A DNA stretch of 10,516 nucleotides from Bacillota bacterium (lineage in GTDB: Bacteria; Bacillota; Clostridia; DSM-8532): the NCBI GenBank assembly GCA_023410885.1, contig JAEYPI010000056.1, positions 1-10,516 of the forward strand, in the 5' to 3' direction. Positions within the stretch are counted from its first letter, which is position 1. Each line of letters begins with the position of its first letter. The position numbers and the translations under genes were made by a program. Shown here piece after piece: positions 1 to 7,053 of the stretch. The notes beneath the pieces were generated by a model. That model was not told the DNA's origin, searched no databases, and saw only the letters and a program-made list of their open reading frames with translations.

Positions 1-1257
1 GGAACAGAAGCCAGCTATTGGATTGCAGCTTCCTCCCGTCTTGTGACAGGCCTCTTCTTTGCAGTTTTATCCTTCTATATGCTGATTCTATACTTGGACA
101 AAAGCGAAGAAAAGGCACCCCATTATGGTATGTATCTGGCCCTGTTCGCCTTATTCAATCTGCTATCACTGGGGTTTTATGAGCAGGTTATCGTCTTTTC
201 CTTTGCCGGGGCATGCTTCATTCTGTTACTTAATTTTAAACGCTTGGGAAACAAGCTTATTATGGGTATTCCCATCCTCAACGTAGTCATTATCGGAGGA
301 TATTATGCGCTTTTTCAGGATACGGGAAATATGGCGTCGAGAGGACAATTGGTCCAGGAGAAAATAGGGGAGCATACACAAAAAGTCTTTGAAGAGATTT
401 TTGACCTGCTGACCATGACCTCAGCGCGTATGTTTAAGCGCGGCTTTGAAAACGGCTTTCAGATACTTTGGGAAAATCAATCCTTTGTCTATATCGTACT
501 GCTTATGGTGATCAGCGCCCTGCTGGGCTTCTTTTTTGCTACAGAATTTCGTCCGAAGTCTGTTAAGGGAAGTCTTTTTAGCTTTGCCATAGGCGCATTG
601 CTTTTATTTCTGCCCTGTGCGCCGTTTTTCTTGCTGGAGGTTATTTGGATCAGCAATCGCAATGTGTTTCTCTCATTTATTGGTCTTGGCATGATGGCAG
701 AAGCCATATTCAGTCTTTTGGGCCCCATGGGAAAGCTTAAATGGGTCCAATGGGGGAAAGGAATTCTGGGTGGGCTTTTTGTTTTTGGCATGCTACTGGG
801 TAATATCGCTGAAACCTATGATTACAAGCGGGTAAGTGAAATCGACACCAAGATCATACAGCAGGTTTCTCAATTGGCGGACAAGACCAATGACGAAGGT
901 GTGACACAGGTTCTGGCCTTTGGCACTAAAGGGCTATATATTACACCCAATTTAGAGCATTTTGTCAATTGCACAGCTGCCGACTGGACCTTTACAGGCG
1001 CAGCCCAGTCCATACTGAAAAAACGAACCGGAGTGAGCTTTGTTCCGGTTGCTCATAAACAGAGCTTTTGGTTCGACCTTGAGGTTCATGGCAATGCGAA
1101 TTTTCTGGGCTTTGAGGATGAAAATCATATTAAAGTGCTGGAGCTGAAAGCGGGCAAAAATGAGGAATATTCCCTTATTGATCAACAGGGGGAAATCTTT
1201 GGCATCATTAAGCCCAAGGGAAACAAGCAATACTATTTTGAAAAGATGAACCGATAA
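1..1257 (+). CDS. Polytopic membrane protein of unknown function, 3' part only
   Basis: The reading frame is open from base 1 to a TAA at 1255-1257, giving 418 visible residues. The true start lies left of the window; the GTG at 43 is in frame but has no convincing ribosome binding site. About eight hydrophobic segments can be seen, at visible residues near 13-32, 43-60, 61-77, 84-104, 160-178, 190-213, 216-238 and 245-266. A soluble C-terminal tail of about 140 residues follows, and the loop near 105-160 is charged. This layout resembles polytopic GT-C type glycosyltransferases and other cell-envelope sugar-handling membrane proteins, but I see no diagnostic catalytic motif, and the N-terminus where one would sit is missing. 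The gene ends about 20 bp before the pheST promoter, so it is probably a separate unit. No strong terminator follows it. The membrane location is well supported; the function is unknown. Confidence 0.8.
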   Translation, partial: GTEASYWIAASSRLVTGLFFAVLSFYMLILYLDKSEEKAPHYGMYLALFALFNLLSLGFYEQVIVFSFAGACFILLLNFKRLGNKLIMGIPILNVVIIGGYYALFQDTGNMASRGQLVQEKIGEHTQKVFEEIFDLLTMTSARMFKRGFENGFQILWENQSFVYIVLLMVISALLGFFFATEFRPKSVKGSLFSFAIGALLLFLPCAPFFLLEVIWISNRNVFLSFIGLGMMAEAIFSLLGPMGKLKWVQWGKGILGGLFVFGMLLGNIAETYDYKRVSEIDTKIIQQVSQLADKTNDEGVTQVLAFGTKGLYITPNLEHFVNCTAADWTFTGAAQSILKKRTGVSFVPVAHKQSFWFDLEVHGNANFLGFEDENHIKVLELKAGKNEEYSLIDQQGEIFGIIKPKGNKQYYFEKMNR

Positions 1258-1278
1258 GTTAAGAATTTTTATAAAAAC

Positions 1279-1307
1279 TTGAACAGTTCTTCCATGTTGG
1301 GTATAAT
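1279..1307 (+). promoter_or_regulatory. Sigma-A type promoter of pheST
   Basis: A TTGAAC -35 box (1279-1284) and a perfect TATAAT -10 box (1302-1307) are separated by exactly 17 bp. Transcription would start near 1313-1315, just before the T-box leader. This is the only good promoter between the upstream membrane gene and pheS, so it should drive the whole pheST unit. Confidence 0.85.
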
Positions 1308-1320
1308 ATATTCTAACAAA

Positions 1321-1582
1321 TAAAATGACTAGCTATGATGGAGACCAAGTAAGCAGGCACCCCTTCAAAAAGAGAATTGATGTCATTGGCTGAGAGCATC
1401 AATTTGAATGTGTTTGACTGAATTTCACTCCGGAGCTGCCGCCTGAAATATCAAGTAGGAGCGGCCGGGATAGCCCGTTATAGCGTTGAAGTGCATGTCA
1501 GTGTGCTTTGCTTTAAAGGCATTGTCATGAACATAGGTGGTACCGCGAGCAAACGCTTCGTCCTATGACGGGGCGTTTTTGT
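1321..1582 (+). promoter_or_regulatory. T-box riboswitch leader of pheST, phenylalanine specific
   Basis: This leader RNA senses uncharged tRNA-Phe and controls read-through into pheS. The highly conserved T-box AGGTGGTACCGCG lies at 1535-1547, with the UGGU that pairs with the tRNA acceptor end at 1538-1541. The Stem I features are present: a GACCAAGTA segment near 1342-1350, a distal GGCTG at 1388-1392, and a specifier loop reading GAAT-TTC-AC, with the Phe codon TTC at 1424-1426. The one-base-shifted triplet TTT would also be Phe. A Stem III hairpin CGGG-ATAG-CCCG lies at 1466-1477. ATAGG (1533-1537) can pair with CCTAT (1562-1566) to form the antiterminator base, which uses bases also needed by the terminator at 1552-1577. 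The two structures are therefore mutually exclusive, as expected for a transcriptional T-box. Confidence 0.95.
1551..1582 (+). terminator. T-box intrinsic terminator
   Basis: An 11-bp stem pairs 1552-1562 with 1567-1577, including two G-U pairs, around a CTAT loop. It runs straight into a T tract (1576-1580). Its left arm overlaps the right arm of the T-box antiterminator, so uncharged tRNA-Phe should prevent it from forming. Confidence 0.93.
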
Positions 1583-1664
1583 TATGTTTAAACACAAATG
1601 AGTTGTGACTGAATTGAAATTCAACACTTTGGAAGAATTTATTGAAATTGAGGTGTAAAACACA

Positions 1665-2684
1665 ATGAAATTGCAATTAGAAGCCATTCAGAAGCAGGCT
1701 CTTGAAAAGCTCGGGCAAATAACAGATATCCGCGAGCTTGAGGATTTGAAGGTGGCCTATCTTGGCAAAAAGGGAGAACTGACCCAAATTCTTAAGGGCA
1801 TGGGGGCTTTGTCGGCCGAAGAACGTCCCGTCATCGGACAAATGGCCAATGATGTCCGTGTTGCACTTGAGGAAGGCTTTACTCAGGCTAAAGAACGTTT
1901 GACAAAGGCCCTGCGTGATGCAAGGCTCAAAAGTGAGATACTGGACGTGACCATGCCTGCAAAGGTGAAGAGCCTTGGTAAGAAGCATCCCTTAACGGCT
2001 GTACTGGATGAGCTCAAGGATGTCTTTTTGGGCATGGGTTACGAGATTGCCGAAGGGCCTGAGGTGGAGCTGGACTATTACAACTTCGAAGCTCTCAATA
2101 TTCCTAAAAACCATCCTGCCCGCGACACTCAGGATACCTTCTACATGAGTGAAAATGTGGTGCTGAGAACCCATACGTCCCCTGTTCAGGTCAGGCATAT
2201 GAAAAACAATACACCTCCTATCCGTATTATCTGCCCCGGTCGTGTTTATCGGTCCGATGCCGTAGATGCAACCCATTCACCTGTTTTCCATCAGGTAGAG
2301 GGCTTGGTTATTGATAAAGGCGTTACCATGGGAGACCTTATTGGCACTTTGCAGGCCTTTGCAAAAGCGATTTTTGGTGAAAAAACAAAGATTCGTTTGA
2401 GACCTCATCACTTCCCCTTCACCGAACCATCCGCTGAGGTTGACGTATCCTGCTGGGGATGTGGCGGTTCAGGCTGTAGAATTTGTAAGGGTGAGGGCTG
2501 GGTTGAGATTCTCGGTGCCGGCATGGTACACCCCAATGTCTTGAAAGAATGCGGCATTGATCCGGAGGTTTATACAGGCTTTGCTTTTGGTATGGGCGTA
2601 GAGCGTATTACCATGGGCAAGTATGGCATTGACGATATGCGATTGCTTTTTGAAAACGATATGCGTTTTTTAAAGCAGTTCTAA
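1665..2684 (+). CDS. pheS: Phenylalanyl-tRNA synthetase alpha subunit
   Basis: PheS is the catalytic subunit of the cytoplasmic alpha2-beta2 class II synthetase that joins phenylalanine to tRNA-Phe using ATP. The 339-residue product has the usual bacterial length. An N-terminal coiled-coil tRNA-binding arm spans about residues 1-90. The catalytic core follows, with GPEVE (131-135), HPARD (150-154), RTHTS (168-172) and motif 2 around CPGRVYR...HSPVFHQVEGL (190-213). Motif 3 is GFAFGMGVER (305-314). The cysteine-bearing CWGCGGSGCRIC segment (263-274) precedes EILGAGMVHPNVL, as in other Firmicutes enzymes. The ATG at 1665 is preceded by GAGGTG (1650-1655) with 9 nt spacing. Expression is under the T-box, and pheT follows 13 nt later. 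Confidence 0.98.
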   Translation: MKLQLEAIQKQALEKLGQITDIRELEDLKVAYLGKKGELTQILKGMGALSAEERPVIGQMANDVRVALEEGFTQAKERLTKALRDARLKSEILDVTMPAKVKSLGKKHPLTAVLDELKDVFLGMGYEIAEGPEVELDYYNFEALNIPKNHPARDTQDTFYMSENVVLRTHTSPVQVRHMKNNTPPIRIICPGRVYRSDAVDATHSPVFHQVEGLVIDKGVTMGDLIGTLQAFAKAIFGEKTKIRLRPHHFPFTEPSAEVDVSCWGCGGSGCRICKGEGWVEILGAGMVHPNVLKECGIDPEVYTGFAFGMGVERITMGKYGIDDMRLLFENDMRFLKQF

Positions 2685-2697
2685 GGAGGGAAAGATA

Positions 2698-5091
2698 ATG
2701 AAGGCACCCATTAAATGGCTTAAGGATTATACAGAGATCAATGTTACTGCCAAGGAATACGCAGAGGCCATGACCATGTCCGGTTCAAAGGTTGAAGGCG
2801 TCGAGGATATGGGCAAGGGCATTGAAAAGGTTGTCGTCGGTAAAATTATCGGCATGGAAAAGCATCCCGATGCTGACAAGCTTCGTGTTTGCAAGGTTGA
2901 TGTAGGTAATGAAGTACTGCAAATTGTAACCGGTGCACCCAATGTAAAAGAGGGGGATATGATCCCCTTGGCTCTGGTTGGAGCAAAGCTGCCCGGCGGC
3001 GATATTAAGCTTTCCAAGCTTCGCGGTGTGGAAAGCTATGGTATGATGTGCTCCATTGATGAGCTTAATCTCACCAAGGATTATTTACCCGATGCACCCG
3101 AGCATGGTGTTTATGTTTTTCAAAATAGCCCCGAGTTGGGAGCGGATGTAAAGGACGTTTTAGACCTTGATCAGGTGGTGGAGTTTGAGATTACCTCTAA
3201 TCGCCCGGATTGCTTATCCATTATCGGTCTTGCCCGTGAAACGGCCGTCACCTTGGGAACTCCCTTTAGAAAGCCTGAAATTGACGTTAAGGAAGAAGCG
3301 GGCGGGGATGCGGCTTCCCTGGCCACAGTCGAGATTAAGAACCCTGAGCTCTGTTCCCGTTATGCAGCGCGCATTGTCAAGGATGTTAAAATAGAGCCCT
3401 CTCCGGCCTGGATGCAGAGAAGACTTGCAGCAGCCGGGATGAGACCCATTAACAATATTGTGGATATCACCAATTATGTCATGCTTGAATATGGCCAGCC
3501 CATGCATGCTTTTGATTATGAGCAGCTCCAAGGCGGGAAGATTATCGTCCGTACCGCCAAAGAGGGAGAAGCTATTAAAACCTTGGATGGTCAGGATCGA
3601 CCATTGGATACGGCCATGCTAGTGATTTGTGATGAGAATCGTCCTGTGGCTGTAGCGGGCGTTATGGGCGGCGAAAACTCTGAGGTAACCGCAAGCACCC
3701 GCACCCTACTACTGGAATCCGCTACCTTCAATGGCGCATCTGTTCGTATTACCGGTAAAAAAATGGGGCTTCGCAGTGAGGCCTCCAGCCGCTTTGAAAA
3801 GGGATTGGACCAGGAGAATGTCATCCCAGCCCTCAACCGCTGCGTGGAGCTAATTGAGCGCTTAGGAGCCGGTAAAGTTGTCAAGGGCATCATCGATTGC
3901 AATGCCAAGCCCTATGAAAAGCGGGTTATGAAGTTTGATCCGGACCGCATTAATGCTTTTCTAGGAACAGAGATTTCTAAGGATGAAATGGTAAAGATCT
4001 TTAAAGCTCTGGAGTTTGAGGTGGATGATAAGGCTATGACCCTTGTACCACCTTCTTTCAGGGCTGATATTGAGCTTTTCGCAGACCTTTGCGAAGAGGT
4101 GGCCCGATTCTATGGCTATAATGCGATCAAACCCAGCTTGTTGTCCGGCAAGGAGTCCATGCAAGGCCGAAAGACATATAAACAGCGCATGGAGGACGTG
4201 ATTCGTAATACGATGCTGGGATGTGGCCTGAATGAAGCCTACACGCTTTCTATGGTAAGCCCTAAGGTCTTTGATACCATTAACTTGCCTGGTGATCATC
4301 CCCTTTGCAAGGCCGTGGTCATTTCAAACCCCATGGGTGAAGACTTTAGCATTATGCGTACCACGACCCTACCCGATATGTTGAGGGTTTTATCCACCAA
4401 TAGTAACCGCAAGATTCCAGAGGCACGCGTCTTTGAGCTGTCGTTTGTCTATTTGCCTGTTGAAGGTGAGCAGCTTCCGGATGAGCGCCAAACCCTGACC
4501 ATTGGACTATATGGAGGAGACGCTGACTTCTTTGAGTTGAAGGGTACTATTGAGGAGCTATTAGCAGCCCTCGGCATTGAAAAATTTGAATTTAAGGCGG
4601 AGAGCGAGCATCCGTCCTTCCATCCCGGGCGTACGGCCAGGCTCTATGTTAAGATAAAAGGCGAGAGTAGACCCTGCGCTATTCTTGGGGAAATTCATCC
4701 TGAGGTGGCTGAAAAGACAGAGTGCCCTCAGCGTACCTATGTAGCACTAGTGGATGTATCTGTTTTGATCGAAGCCTCCACCACTAAGAGACAGTATAAG
4801 CAGCTGCCGAAATTCCCTGCAGTTACCCGCGATATAGCGGTGGTTGTGAAAGACGAGCTTTATGTGGCAGACCTCATGGCCGCTATCAGCCAAAAAGGCG
4901 GCGAGTACCTTGAGGAGGTAAAGCTCTTTGATATTTATAAAGGAGCTCAGGTGCCTGAAGGCATGAAGAGCGTGGCCTTTGCACTTTCATTCCGTGCTGC
5001 CGACAAGACTCTGAAGGATGAGGATGTGAGTCAAGCGATGGAGCGCATTCTCAAGCAACTTGAAAAAAGCTTTGGCGCACAGCTCAGATAA
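2698..5091 (+). CDS. pheT: Phenylalanyl-tRNA synthetase beta subunit
   Basis: PheT is the large non-catalytic partner of PheS; it binds tRNA-Phe and edits mischarged Tyr-tRNA. The 797-residue length is normal. An EMAP-like OB-fold tRNA-binding domain lies at about 44-155, with the signature HPDADKLRVCKVDVG near 56-70. The B3/B4 editing domain covers about 210-395, with NNIVDITNYVMLEYGQPMHAFD at 252-273. The B5 domain lies near 407-475 (PPSFRADIELFADLCEEVARFYGY), followed by the synthetase-like core. The C-terminal ferredoxin-like anticodon-binding domain begins near KFPAVTRDIAVVV (705-717) and runs to the end. The ATG at 2698 has a very strong AGGAGGG (2684-2690) that overlaps the pheS stop codon, which suggests balanced, coupled expression of the two subunits. 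The reading frame is intact. Confidence 0.98.
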   Translation: MKAPIKWLKDYTEINVTAKEYAEAMTMSGSKVEGVEDMGKGIEKVVVGKIIGMEKHPDADKLRVCKVDVGNEVLQIVTGAPNVKEGDMIPLALVGAKLPGGDIKLSKLRGVESYGMMCSIDELNLTKDYLPDAPEHGVYVFQNSPELGADVKDVLDLDQVVEFEITSNRPDCLSIIGLARETAVTLGTPFRKPEIDVKEEAGGDAASLATVEIKNPELCSRYAARIVKDVKIEPSPAWMQRRLAAAGMRPINNIVDITNYVMLEYGQPMHAFDYEQLQGGKIIVRTAKEGEAIKTLDGQDRPLDTAMLVICDENRPVAVAGVMGGENSEVTASTRTLLLESATFNGASVRITGKKMGLRSEASSRFEKGLDQENVIPALNRCVELIERLGAGKVVKGIIDCNAKPYEKRVMKFDPDRINAFLGTEISKDEMVKIFKALEFEVDDKAMTLVPPSFRADIELFADLCEEVARFYGYNAIKPSLLSGKESMQGRKTYKQRMEDVIRNTMLGCGLNEAYTLSMVSPKVFDTINLPGDHPLCKAVVISNPMGEDFSIMRTTTLPDMLRVLSTNSNRKIPEARVFELSFVYLPVEGEQLPDERQTLTIGLYGGDADFFELKGTIEELLAALGIEKFEFKAESEHPSFHPGRTARLYVKIKGESRPCAILGEIHPEVAEKTECPQRTYVALVDVSVLIEASTTKRQYKQLPKFPAVTRDIAVVVKDELYVADLMAAISQKGGEYLEEVKLFDIYKGAQVPEGMKSVAFALSFRAADKTLKDEDVSQAMERILKQLEKSFGAQLR

Positions 5092-5115
5092 CAGGAAATC
5101 ATGAGTTGACACAAT

Positions 5116-5160
5116 AAAGGATTGCACTGTGGGACTAAACCACGGGGCAATCCTTTTATT
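5116..5160 (+). terminator. Intrinsic terminator of pheST
   Basis: A 10-bp stem pairs 5116-5125 with 5147-5156 and continues inward through CTGTGG/CCACGG (5127-5132 with 5140-5145, one G-U pair) to a 7-nt loop. TTTTATTAT follows on the plus strand. Read from the minus strand, the hairpin is followed by TTTATTG, so it may also stop transcripts arriving from tmcAL. Confidence 0.92.
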
Positions 5161-5260
5161 ATACAGAGGATCGATCTTTTTGTTTCTTCCTGTCTCATTC
5201 TGGAACCTAATGGTTGGGTTTCTCATACTATATAGAAGGAAAGACAAACCTGGGGGTGTC

Positions 5261-5392
5261 ATGATGAACGATGAAAATGTTGATGCATTAGTTCTAGCCT
5301 TTTTCACCGTTGTTAAAAAAATGATCATACTCAATGATGTTCTGTCAAAGATTGAGGAGCAGCTCATTATAGCATGGAATTCAAATAGCTAA
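5261..5392 (+). CDS. Possible small protein, 43 residues
   Basis: The frame starts at ATG 5261 (MMNDENVDAL...) and ends at TAA 5390-5392. A G-rich GGGGGTG (5252-5258) just upstream is a possible but very close ribosome binding site; a second ATG at 5264 gives slightly better spacing. The frame is open further upstream to a GTG at 5129, but that codon lies inside the pheT terminator hairpin, so the shorter form is preferred. The peptide is acidic at its N-terminus, then alternates hydrophobic and charged residues (LAFFTVVKKMIILNDVLSKIEEQLIIAW), as in an amphipathic helix. There is no signal peptide or recognised domain, and I found no convincing promoter between the pheT terminator and this frame. 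It converges on tmcAL with only 7 bp between the stop codons. It may be a chance ORF. Confidence 0.35.
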   Translation: MMNDENVDALVLAFFTVVKKMIILNDVLSKIEEQLIIAWNSNS

Positions 5393-5399
5393 TAAGAAA

Positions 5400-6716
5400 T
5401 CACGATTTTATAAAGACCGGCGAGGCATTGAACTCAGTGCCTCCTAGTCGTTCCGTTGGATTCACGTAACCGAGGACATAGCTGTCAGTTGCGCGTATTT
5501 CCAACTCAAAGAGTCTTTTAGCAAGAGGATTTTCAAGCTTAGTGTAGTTGGCGGGCTTTGTGATGATGGGCAGCTGAACCTTCTTTTTTATGCCAGCTAA
5601 AAGCTTTCGCCCCGTCTCGTTAAATCCTAAAACACGGATATATTGAGCATATCCATTACCTTTCAATACCTCAAGAAATTCTCCTGTCAAACCTGTGAGC
5701 AGAGCACAGAGTATCCTTTTGATGCGGGAGGCTGGGTATCGGCTTGTTACAACCGATGAGACAAGCTCTTTTAAGGACGCTGATTTAAGAGCTGCTTCTT
5801 TAAGCCGATTCTCAAGACCCTCCCCCATATAGGGAAGGTCTGATAAGGCCTTCCCTGTACTGCTTCTCAATAAATAGAGAATAATGGCTTCATAAGCATC
5901 GAGAAACACAGGACCTCGGCCCTGTGCAAATTCACACGACAGAATTTCAAGACTGCTCTGGGGAAGATTATTATGAAGAAAAGCGTCTGATTCAAAGCAA
6001 ATCGGCGCAGGGGCGTCGGCCAAATACTTACGTATGGCGGTTGCACTTGCGAAGGAAGAGGTCTGTACAAGACTATGGTAACCCTCACCCTTTCTTTCAA
6101 CGGTAAGGGGCACCATGCTGCCGCCCATTCGCTTGATTGCTTTGATGTACTCGATGCCCAAAATATTGTTGGGCTTATTTAAAATATCCGCTATGCTATT
6201 GGGTGAGTTACTACTGGTGCTTGTGGCTGCAATTACTGAAGTATTGAAATTTTTTTCATTAGGCTGGATTGCTTGAAAGGCTTTCTGGCGGGCAACGGCA
6301 AAAGAAAGGCCCTCATCCAGTGCCTTTTTCAGATGAAATTTAAAATCATGGCTTTCAAAAGCGAGAGCTTGGGCTGCTTGTTCAAGATCTGTAAGAATTC
6401 CAGCTTCACTGCCAAAGCAGAGATAATTGACACAATTAAGGCTTTCCAGAATCCGGACTGCACCCGACGCGAAGTATTCCGCTGAGGCGCATGAGAAAGC
6501 ACTGGGAAGCTCCAGCACAAGATCTGCTCCAGCACTTATAGCCATTCTGGCCCGTGCCCACTTAGACAGGAGGGCTGGCTCTCCACGCTGTACAAAGCTG
6601 CTGCTCAAGACACAGACGCATGCGTCAGCCTCGGCTTTCTTTCGGGCATTTTCAAGATGGTAGGCATGCCCTTGATGAAGAGGGTTATATTCGGAAATAA
6701 TTCCTACAACAGTCAT
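5400..6716 (-). CDS. tmcAL: tRNA(Met) cytidine acetate ligase TmcAL
   Basis: This nucleotidyltransferase-fold enzyme (formerly YlbM) activates acetate with ATP and makes N4-acetylcytidine at the wobble base of elongator tRNA-Met. The product is 438 residues, slightly longer than the roughly 400-415 usual for the family. The N-terminus reads GIISEYNPLHQGHAYHL (5-21), with the HxGH nucleotide-binding motif as HQGH rather than the common HNGH. Then follow SFVQRGEPALLSKWARARMAISAGADLVLELP (40-71), FGSEAG (101-106), NNILGIEYIKAIK (183-195) and SATAIRK (224-230). The C-terminal helical part contains RIKRILCALL (331-340). A Ser/Thr/Asn-rich stretch at 158-174 may account for some of the extra length. 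The ATG at 6714-6716 has an upstream GTGGAG (minus strand, 6728-6733) at about 11 nt. It is transcribed divergently from rimP. Confidence 0.93.
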   Translation of the reverse strand: MTVVGIISEYNPLHQGHAYHLENARKKAEADACVCVLSSSFVQRGEPALLSKWARARMAISAGADLVLELPSAFSCASAEYFASGAVRILESLNCVNYLCFGSEAGILTDLEQAAQALAFESHDFKFHLKKALDEGLSFAVARQKAFQAIQPNEKNFNTSVIAATSTSSNSPNSIADILNKPNNILGIEYIKAIKRMGGSMVPLTVERKGEGYHSLVQTSSFASATAIRKYLADAPAPICFESDAFLHNNLPQSSLEILSCEFAQGRGPVFLDAYEAIILYLLRSSTGKALSDLPYMGEGLENRLKEAALKSASLKELVSSVVTSRYPASRIKRILCALLTGLTGEFLEVLKGNGYAQYIRVLGFNETGRKLLAGIKKKVQLPIITKPANYTKLENPLAKRLFELEIRATDSYVLGYVNPTERLGGTEFNASPVFIKS

Positions 6717-6743
6717 CGTATTATAAACTCCACGCGCTTTTTA

Positions 6744-6770
6744 TTTACTTTCTTCATATCTATTTATAAT
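6744..6770 (+). promoter_or_regulatory. Possible plus-strand promoter ahead of the repeat nest
   Basis: A perfect TATAAT at 6765-6770 is preceded by TTTACT (6744-6749, four of six consensus bases) with a short 15-bp spacer. Transcription would begin near 6776-6778, 20 nt before the inverted-repeat nest. The DNA here is AT-rich, so a chance match is quite possible. Confidence 0.25.
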
Positions 6771-6796
6771 TAATGAATATATTTTCAAGTAGCCAC

Positions 6797-6877
6797 AGCA
6801 GCATCCGGTATGCTGATAGCATATCAGAAGCTTGTTGTATCCACAATGAGAACCTGATATGCTGCTTACATATCGGG
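6797..6877. repeat. Nest of overlapping inverted repeats, possible structured RNA or operator
   Basis: Several mutually exclusive pairings share the same bases. Hairpin A: GGTATGCT (6807-6814) with AGCATATC (6818-6825), 3-nt loop. Hairpin B: TTGT (6832-6835) with ACAA (6843-6846). Hairpin C: CCTGATATG (6853-6861) with CATATCGGG (6869-6877), 7-nt loop. Long-range stem 1: AGCAGCAT (6797-6804) with ATGCTGCT (6859-6866), which would enclose A and B as a three-way junction but excludes C. Long-range stem 2: AGCATATCAG (6818-6827) with CTGATATGCT (6854-6863). A and C each contain one G-U pair when read as plus-strand RNA, which becomes an A-C mismatch on the minus strand. This weakly favours plus-strand RNA. 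I do not recognise the element; paired operator sites for a dimeric regulator are an alternative. Confidence 0.55.
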
Positions 6878-6939
6878 ACACGTTATATTTAAAAGCTTTA
6901 AAAGGATGAGACTTTAATATTTTTTTCTTTGTTGGACAT

Positions 6940-6968
6940 ATAATAAGTGTATCACAAAATACCCACAA
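6940..6968 (-). promoter_or_regulatory. Possible tmcAL promoter
   Basis: On the minus strand, TTGTGG (6963-6968) and TATTAT (6940-6945) are spaced by 17 bp. The -10 box matches five of six consensus bases and the -35 box only three. Use of this promoter would give tmcAL a leader of about 215 nt that runs through the inverted-repeat nest. Other AT-rich stretches closer to tmcAL could equally serve. Confidence 0.35.
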
Positions 6969-6999
6969 ATGATCTTTGACTAATTCTGAATAAAATATG

Positions 7000-7028
7000 T
7001 TGCCAGCGTTGATCTTGTGTGGTAGAAT
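7000..7028 (+). promoter_or_regulatory. Promoter of the rimP-nusA-infB operon
   Basis: TTGCCA (7000-7005, five of six consensus bases) and TAGAAT (7023-7028, five of six) have an ideal 17-bp spacer. A TG dinucleotide at 7020-7021 makes it an extended -10 promoter. Transcription should start near 7034-7036, leaving a leader of about 150 nt before rimP. I found no second good promoter between the leader hairpin and rimP. Confidence 0.8.
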
Positions 7029-7053
7029 GAATCTGTTCGATGCGTTTTTTACA

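Noticed and set aside
1258..1282. AT-rich near-palindrome after the membrane gene as a terminator
   Set aside because: The stem is only A-T pairs with mismatches and no following T run, and it overlaps the pheST -35 box.
1584..1601. Five-codon ATG ORF (MFKHK) after the T-box terminator
   Set aside because: It is too short and lacks a ribosome binding site; nothing separates it from chance.
5129..5260. N-terminal extension of the small ORF starting at GTG 5129
   Set aside because: The GTG lies inside the stem of the pheT terminator with no ribosome binding site; the ATG at 5261 is more credible.
4987..5367. 126-residue minus-strand ORF across the pheT end and terminator
   Set aside because: It overlaps the conserved PheT anticodon-binding domain and the terminator hairpin, has no recognisable domain, and looks like a shadow frame.
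7009..7014. TTGATC as the -35 box of the rimP promoter
   Set aside because: It is only 8 bp from the TAGAAT -10 box; TTGCCA at 7000-7005 has the correct 17-bp spacing.
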